Positions 58,401 through 64,000 of a stretch of 64,000 nt of DNA are shown here, piece by piece; the first letter of the stretch is position 1, and each line of letters begins with the position of its first letter. The DNA lies in contig VKHL01000001.1 in assembly GCA_015146655.1 (NCBI GenBank), positions 1 through 64,000 of the forward strand, in the 5' to 3' direction. A program made the translations under genes and the position numbers. The notes beneath the pieces are model-generated. The model saw nothing but the letters and a program-made list of their open reading frames with translations, had not been told where the DNA came from and did no database searches. Source of the DNA: Ochromonas danica. Its lineage: Eukaryota; Sar; Chrysophyceae; Chromulinales; Chromulinaceae.

Positions 58401-59177
58401 GTGCAGTAGAGTTTGATGATTGGCGTCGTGCTATTCTTGCTCGTTGTATCACACCATCTACTGCTCCAACCACATCATCAAGTGGGAAGAACACTCCGCT
58501 TAAGGTTCCTAAGAGTGAGTCCTTCAAAGGAACTCATTCCTTCGAGTTCCTCAAAGAACATGCTGTTTCTAGTGCAGAGAGTACATCCTCCGCGTCTTCT
58601 ACTTCTTCTATGCTAATGGGTGGATCAGCAACAGCTGCAACTAATGTTACAACATCATCTCTTTTATCTTCCATGCTCTCGGGTGCTGGCAAGGTTTTAA
58701 CATCAATCACTCGACCAGATGTAGTGGAACGACCTTGGGAAGCCACGATCGACACTGAAGCTACCAAGAAGTTTGCACGCTCTTTAAGGGTAACTGAGAA
58801 GGTTTTCGCCTCGGGAGTCGTTCTTAAACATGAGAAGACAGTCAGCAATGCCTCTGCAGCCGCTGCTCCCAAACAAAAGCGTATACTACTTGTCACTGAT
58901 GCGCCACGGTTAGTCTTCATTGATACGATCGGAAACATTGCTCGAGGTAATATGGATTTACTGGCGGATCTCAAAGTCGAGGTTAAGGAAGCAGATGGAG
59001 GTGACTTTGAAGTCATCATTGCTGGCAATCCCAATCGCTTTTCTCCTGCCGACACCTCAGATAAAGACAGCAAGGTAAGTACTGCCTCTAATATATACTA
59101 GCTACTCGGTGCTAACGTCTACTTTTTGAAAACAGTTCTGGGTACGTGTCATTCGCTATGCAATTACCAGGAATTGA
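55441..59177 (+). CDS. Large protein with myristoylation site, IQ motif and PDK1-type PH domain
   Basis: Four exons, 55441-57361, 57445-58279, 58375-59074 and 59136-59177, give 1165 aa. The start MGSAAST fits an N-myristoylation signal. An IQ motif follows at about 40-60 (SITIQRYVRGYLAKKKLIKL), which should bind calmodulin. A PH-like stretch spans about 550-640 (KTVWLTEKVNARTRKRYFAK...). The last ~105 residues resemble the PDK1 C-terminal PH_3 domain (RILLVTDAPRLVFIDTIGNI, FEVIIAGNPNRF, then KFWVRVIRYAI) but no kinase domain is present. Several acidic, Ser-rich linkers. Probably a calcium- and phosphoinositide-linked membrane adaptor; no partner can be named. Confidence 0.7.
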
Positions 59178-59273
59178 CAGAATAGCTTAGTGATAGACGA
59201 CTATGATTGTAAATAGAGATTATTAGTGTCAATAATAACATTTTGAATAATAAGGAAGAATAAGGAATTAGAA

Positions 59274-60354
59274 TTACAGAATCTGATTGAGCTTCTGTGC
59301 CACAAAAGTTTGAGTTTGTGTGAGGGTAGAGAGATAGGCCACCATGAGCAAATCCTGGTACCTCGTCTGCAAATTGGATAATTGCTCCGCACTCAGAGGT
59401 TGGGAGGTGAAAGCATGCAAAGCCTGAGCAATCTGAACACCAATTTCTCTTTTTCCTTCAATCTTTCCTTCAATCACACCATCAACATATTGTTGCAATA
59501 ATTGCACTGCCTGTTGTACAGTCTGTACAGAGACGGCTAGACGGTCTGAAGGTGCTAACACAGGAGCTCTCAACTCTGTACTAGTCGTACTTAATTGGGA
59601 GACTGCCTTATTCATGAGAGATAAGCATTTGGCTTCTCCATCATTGAAGACTACAGAAACTTTCACTTCTTGGAAAGTTTGTGCCAAAACTTGATCTTGA
59701 ATTTTGATTTCCTTCCGCACAAAGCCACGCACTCGAAGCTTGCCATTGACAAAGAGTGTATCTACAACAATATGTACGGGACGACTAGCTTTATCTTCAA
59801 AGAAGTCATGGACAAGGGATGAGTTATCATTGATAAGCTCTCCCTTAGCAGTTGGAGTTGCAAACCAACCCACCAGACTTTCCTTCTTGTTATTACGTTT
59901 ATGGAAAGAATGCATTTGTTTGAAGTGGTCTTGATCAATCACCACGACTTTTTCTTCTTCAGTGAAGGGAACAGAGAAGTACTCACTGATCTGTTTTATA
60001 ATGAAAAGACAATAATATCGTTACAAACCCCAAACAATGGAAATGGACAAATAGACAGACAAACGTTGACAAACAGGCAGTACTCACCGTGATAGAGCCA
60101 TCTTTTCCAATTTCTCCCAAAAGAGCACCAATAACTCTAGCTTCATGAGAAGGACGACGCATGAAAGCATCCATGATAGAGAGTACCACAGTAGCCTGGA
60201 TACGAACCCGTGGGAAAGAAGAATCGCGTAAAGACAAAGCTTCCTATAATAATAATTAAAATAATCAGGTCAGTCATGGAGAGTTCAACAGAAGAATTGA
60301 AAGAAAAAAATAGAGTGACATCTAAGACAGAAGCTTACCGTGCAAGAGGTCATC
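59274..60354 (-). CDS. EIF3F: Translation initiation factor eIF3 subunit f
   Basis: Three exons, 60354-60340 (five codons, MTSCT), 60243-60088 and 59990-59274, give 295 aa. MPN domain without a JAMM metal site: VRIQATVVLSIMDAFMRR, RVIGALLGEIGKDGSI, then VIDQDHFKQMHSFHKR and VGWFATP, HDFF, RPVHIVVDT. This order and length match eIF3f. The C-terminal half is the helical MPN-tail used in the eIF3 helical bundle. It is part of the eIF3 complex on the 40S subunit. The five-codon first exon is short but its donor and phase fit. Confidence 0.93.
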
Positions 60355-60504
60355 GTAGTTGATTGATTGATTAATTGACGACAGCAAGCAGCCTTTGCCT
60401 TTCTTTTCGTGGTGCTTGTCCACTCAGTTGCTGCCAATCCCCCACGCAACACAACAATATTAACTTAACAATATCAACTAGTCTAGTACGCTACAGACTA
60501 CAGA

Positions 60505-60532
60505 CTGTACTGTACTGTACTGTACAGTACTA
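60505..60532. repeat. CTGTA pentanucleotide microsatellite
   Basis: Four CTGTA units then an inverted CAGTACTACTGTA tail make a short palindromic microsatellite between the eIF3f and nucleoporin genes. Confidence 0.8.
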
Positions 60533-60651
60533 CTGTAGGGCTACTGTTATGACTTGCTGTAATGCAAGTTAGACTACATAATCAAGAAGACTAGTGCGTT
60601 CTATTTACATTAAGATCCTATCATAATAATTCGCACGATATCAACTAGAGA

Positions 60652-62955
60652 CTACCTGCCCCAGGTTGGTACAGGAGGGCTATTACCAAAGGTCTGTTGC
60701 ATCCCACCCGTCCCCCATGCTGGCGCAGCAGCTTGCTGGCGATGACCAAATAGGGAAGTTGTCATAGGAGATGTTCCAAAACCAGGTGTAGCAATGGCAG
60801 GAGTGGACGGGCTGGTGAAAGGGGTAGCTCTGGCAGTTGAGCCGAATAAAGAAGTGGTTGGCCCGCGTGGTGCAGAGAAAGGAGTCATAGGAGCCTGAGC
60901 AGGAGAAGGGGTAGCAGCTGCTGCAGCCGAAGAGGCACCATATTTCTTTTCCAGATTAGCCAACAACTGTTGCTCCTTCCCTTTGTACTTCTCCATTAGC
61001 TGGGGTATATCACCTAGCTTGGTTGGATTGTGTAGACGATAAAATTTCTCCACACGACGTGCCACATCTTGTACACTCATAGCCCCAGGATTAGCTGCAG
61101 GAGTAAGAGCAGGAGCAGGACTGCTGCCAAATCCACCAAATCCCTGGATTCCTTGACTAGCAGGAGCGACATTATTGGCAGCAGATGACAAACCAAATCC
61201 AGGGGATAACTTGAACAGCGGCGCTGGGCTTTGACCAAAAGGTGTTGGAGCTGCAGCAGGTGCTGCAGGAGTAACAGCAGAAGAAGAAGGGAATGGAGAG
61301 ACAGCAGGATTGGGCGACCCAAAAACTGGTGGTTTGTTCTGTGGTGCACTTTGTTGGCTTGGAGTAGCTGACAGATACTTCTTCTCCAGCTTCTCCAACA
61401 ACTCGCTTTCACGACCAGCATATTTCTTCAAAATCCCTGGCACCTCATGTAGCTTATCAGGGTTATGTTTTCGATATATTTCTTCCACTCGAGCCTGTGT
61501 GGACAGACCTGCTGATTGGGATTGGGCTGGTTGGGAAAATAGAGTGGGAGTTGCTTGGGGAGGAGCTGTGTTTGTGGTGGAAGTCGCAGCAAATGGGGAA
61601 GCAGACGGAGCAGAAGTAGCAGAAGTAGCAGCTGCAGCAGTCATACCAAATGCTGAACTAGCTGATGGGCTTCCAAAAGATCCAAATGATGGTACAGAGG
61701 GCTTAGAAGTGAGCTCACTTTTCTGAAATGTTGGTTTCTTGTTGGATTCTGTCTCCTCCCTTGCCTCTCCAAATGACTTTTGTTTGGACTCCTTGCTGCT
61801 ACTATCAACACTCTTGCTGGCTAGAGTATCAGCAGATGCGGATGATACTTTCGATGGTAGTGATTCCACCACTGGAGCAGGAGGAGGCGGTGGAGGAGGA
61901 GGTGGTGGGGCCTTGACCACTCGCTTCACATCGAAAGCTTCGATCTGCTTGACGAGACTGTCAAATGCAGAAGGTTCTTGTTTCATAGGAACATCTTCCA
62001 AAGCAATCTGAACTAACTCCTCCTCTAACTCACTAGCATCCACAATAAGACGCTGCTGTGAAAATAGTTTGTGCTTTATCCGTTCCTCTTCCTCTTCAAA
62101 GGCTAACAGAGAAAGTCGTGGTCGGAATTGGCGACGTAATGCCCGTGCTGACCGTTTCCATTCAGTTTTCACTCTATCTTGAATAGGACTAATCTGATGC
62201 ATGTAGCCGATCTTCTCTTCAGACCGACTCTCCAGAATATGTGAGGAAAAGAAGGAAACGTCATGACCATGAGCATCGACCAGGTCCACCACCCCATGGC
62301 TGACATCTTGTAGTCGGAAGTCAACCATGGTCATCATTGACTCCATGCGCTCAATCGACTGTATGAGTGATCCAGTCTTCTCTTGTTGTTGATCCTTCCA
62401 TAAAGCAGTCCAACGAATAGAATCTTTCGCAGCACGTAACTTTTCTTGACTTGAGGTCAGTGCAGCACGGAAAGTGACCAAATCACGAACACTTCTCATC
62501 GAGGAACCTTCTAGATCTCCTTCAAACTGATCTTCAACATGAAGAATAAAGCGTGCTAGATCTTCATTGACAGCAGCACAAATGTTTATCATCTTCCTCA
62601 CTTCTGACAGATTGTGGTGGTCATGCTGGGATTGACTCAATAGAGCATAACTACCAAGAAGCATAGCATTTACATGAGCTTCTCCTTCTTCAATTCTCTT
62701 CTTTAATAATGCTCGTAAGTCTTTCACAGCTTCTCGACTTTTGGTAAAGTCACTGACATTAGCCAAAACATCTTGAGGTACTTTGACTTTGGAAGGTTCT
62801 ATCATGAAGGGTACGTCATTAAATTAGACATTTTCCTATAGTCACTCTATTCTAGAGTAAGTAAGATTACCTGTGGGAAGGGGAGGTGGTCGACTTGATG
62901 AAGAGGTCCAATCAGGAAGGACATCATCATCATCGATAACTTGATCACTCATCAT
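60652..62955 (-). CDS. FG-repeat nucleoporin with N-terminal coiled coil
   Basis: Two exons, 62955-62871 and 62798-60652, give 743 aa. The N-terminal ~290 residues are helical and charged, likely coiled coil that anchors the protein in a pore subcomplex. A poly-Pro run (about 327-337) follows. The rest is Ala/Ser/Pro/Thr-rich with a dozen FG motifs (SFGSFGS, PVFGS, PGFGL, GFGGFGSS, SLFG). Between FG stretches sits a ~38-aa module present twice: RVEEIYRKHNPDKL…KYAGRESELLEKLEKKY and a close relative (HNPTKL…KYKGKEQQLLANLEKKY). FG nucleoporins form the permeability barrier of the nuclear pore. The module is not a classic FG-Nup domain; Nup214-type is the best guess. Confidence 0.8.
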
Positions 62956-63096
62956 CGTTTCTGTCTCACAGAGAGGGAAGCTAACAGATCAAATCTAGCT
63001 ATCTAGGTATTTCCTACGCATAGTAATAATACATCCGATGGTGACGATCAAAACAACAACAACACTAGAACACCAACAAAACATACAAGACTTTGG

Positions 63097-64000
63097 ATGG
63101 AAACAATGAATGAAATCTCAGGTTATCTTAGTCCATTAGGTGAAAATTCTGAATCTGATCAATCTAGAAATGGTATCCATGGACGAAAATCTTTTCCAAG
63201 TGATGAAGAGCATGATGATGACAATATCCACACAGAAGAAATGTCAACAACAAATCATTCCACTAAGAAATCTTTGAAAAGTCAAACGATCCAATCTTCA
63301 AAATCAACTCTTTCTACTACTAAAACAACACCTTTTAAACCTAAAAATATTGCTCAATATAAATATATCCCCATGAGATTATCAGAAGAAGAACGAAAAC
63401 TTTTAGCAGTGTTAGAAAATGCATTGGAAGTTTGTGAATATACTGATGTAGTAGATGTTACTTTTTCACATACACGTAAATCCAAACTAAGTCGTATTAT
63501 TGAGAGTTTGGTGGATGTTTTGTCAATCTCATGCGGTCTCATGGTAGCAAATAATCTCACGAAAGGTGAAGGAATCATTAAAGGACGATCTCTAAATGAT
63601 AATGTCCCCCTTTTTGCGGACCTTTTCGAGATTGGTCGTCGTTATAAAGTTATGAATCCTTCCAAGATGCGTGGTACCTATGGAAAGCTCATGTATATCT
63701 TAATGGATACTGAGAGTTACAATGTGAAGAGCGAGTTGCGCATTGACTTCATCAAACCATTGCTCACGGTGCACTCCTTCCTCAAGGCACGTGGTTGTGA
63801 AGAGATTCTTGCTGATCCACTTTGGCAAGAAGCATGTCAGATTGTCAGTGATGAGTATGGAGAGAAGAGTAAGCGAGAGGTTCGACAGCTGCAGGAGCGC
63901 AAAGCCGCGGCCGCACAAACTCTCTTGCAGAAATACACGTCAGGTATAAACCCCCGTCCTCGCCCCCGCCTCCTTCCCCGCTGTCCTCTAACTCTTTGAC
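63097..64000 (+). CDS. DUF2009 protein, 5' part, runs off the window
   Basis: The frame starts at the ATG 63097 after a Ser/Thr-rich N-terminus of ~85 residues. From about 88 it matches the DUF2009 family: YKYIPMRLSEEERKLLAVLE, CEYTDVVDV, ISCGLMVANN, LFEIGRRYKVMNPSKMRGTY, GKLMYILMDT. Function of the family is unknown; members occur in plants and many protists. The frame stops at 63999, but a donor-like CAG|GTATAA at about 63942 and the change to Pro/Arg-rich junk after it suggest exon 1 ends there and the gene continues beyond the window. Confidence 0.8.

Noticed and set aside
61728-62011. Gly- and Val-rich plus-strand frames within the nucleoporin
   Set aside because: Shadows of the poly-Pro and Ala/Ser-rich coding sequence on the opposite strand.

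Overview
This is a gene-dense stretch of eukaryotic nuclear DNA. Genes lie on both strands with short intergenic gaps. Short introns (about 45-90 bp, one of about 150 bp) join reading frames in phase. All are GT-AG except one clear GC-AG intron. The family mix (GT92 glycosyltransferase, SGNH membrane hydrolase, two-pore-like channel, SHAQKYF-like Myb repeats, DUF2009, an FG nucleoporin with a 'HNPxKL' repeat, pyruvate phosphate dikinase) suggests a free-living protist, perhaps a stramenopile or other SAR lineage. That placement is an inference and weak. Exon joins given here were worked out by hand from splice consensus and reading phase.

Layout: (1) 0.4-3.5 kb: SGNH-hydrolase-like membrane protein (-) divergent from a secretory ubiquitin-like protein (+). 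(2) 3.8-10.9 kb: a giant intronless channel, apparently two TPC1-like two-pore channels fused into one 24-TM chain. (3) 11.4-14 kb: a double-RGS protein (-) divergent from a protein of unknown function (+). (4) 14-17.4 kb: an accessory island with a decayed DDE transposase fragment and a strikingly GC-rich bacterial-type NAD(P)-binding oxidoreductase that still carries a bacterial-looking ribosome binding site. (5) 17.4-27.5 kb: FAD monooxygenase (-), amino-acid transporter (+), GT92 glycosyltransferase (-), and a protein with nine SANT/Myb repeats (+).

(6) 28.1-43.1 kb: the most unusual region, four pyruvate phosphate dikinase (PPDK) paralogues in two head-to-head pairs (A-, B+, C-, D+) with the eS12 ribosomal protein gene between the pairs. 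Only D keeps the phospho-carrier histidine and the catalytic cysteine. A, B and C have open, correctly spliced frames but replaced both residues (His to Phe/Tyr/Ser, Cys to Val/Phe/Val). C and D share a 332-bp tract that differs at about one base, which indicates recent gene conversion between inverted paralogues.

(7) 44.2-64 kb: a cohesin-loader (Scc2/NIPBL) protein with an N-terminal TFIIS-type domain, a Na+/H+ antiporter (+), a PH-like single-TM protein (-), a myristoylation/IQ/PDK1-type-PH protein (+), eIF3f (-), an FG nucleoporin (-) and the 5' part of a DUF2009 gene running off the end. Apart from the PPDK cluster the genes do not form an obvious pathway; most are housekeeping or membrane/signalling genes. 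No rRNA, convincing tRNA, CRISPR array, retroelement or virus-like element was seen.
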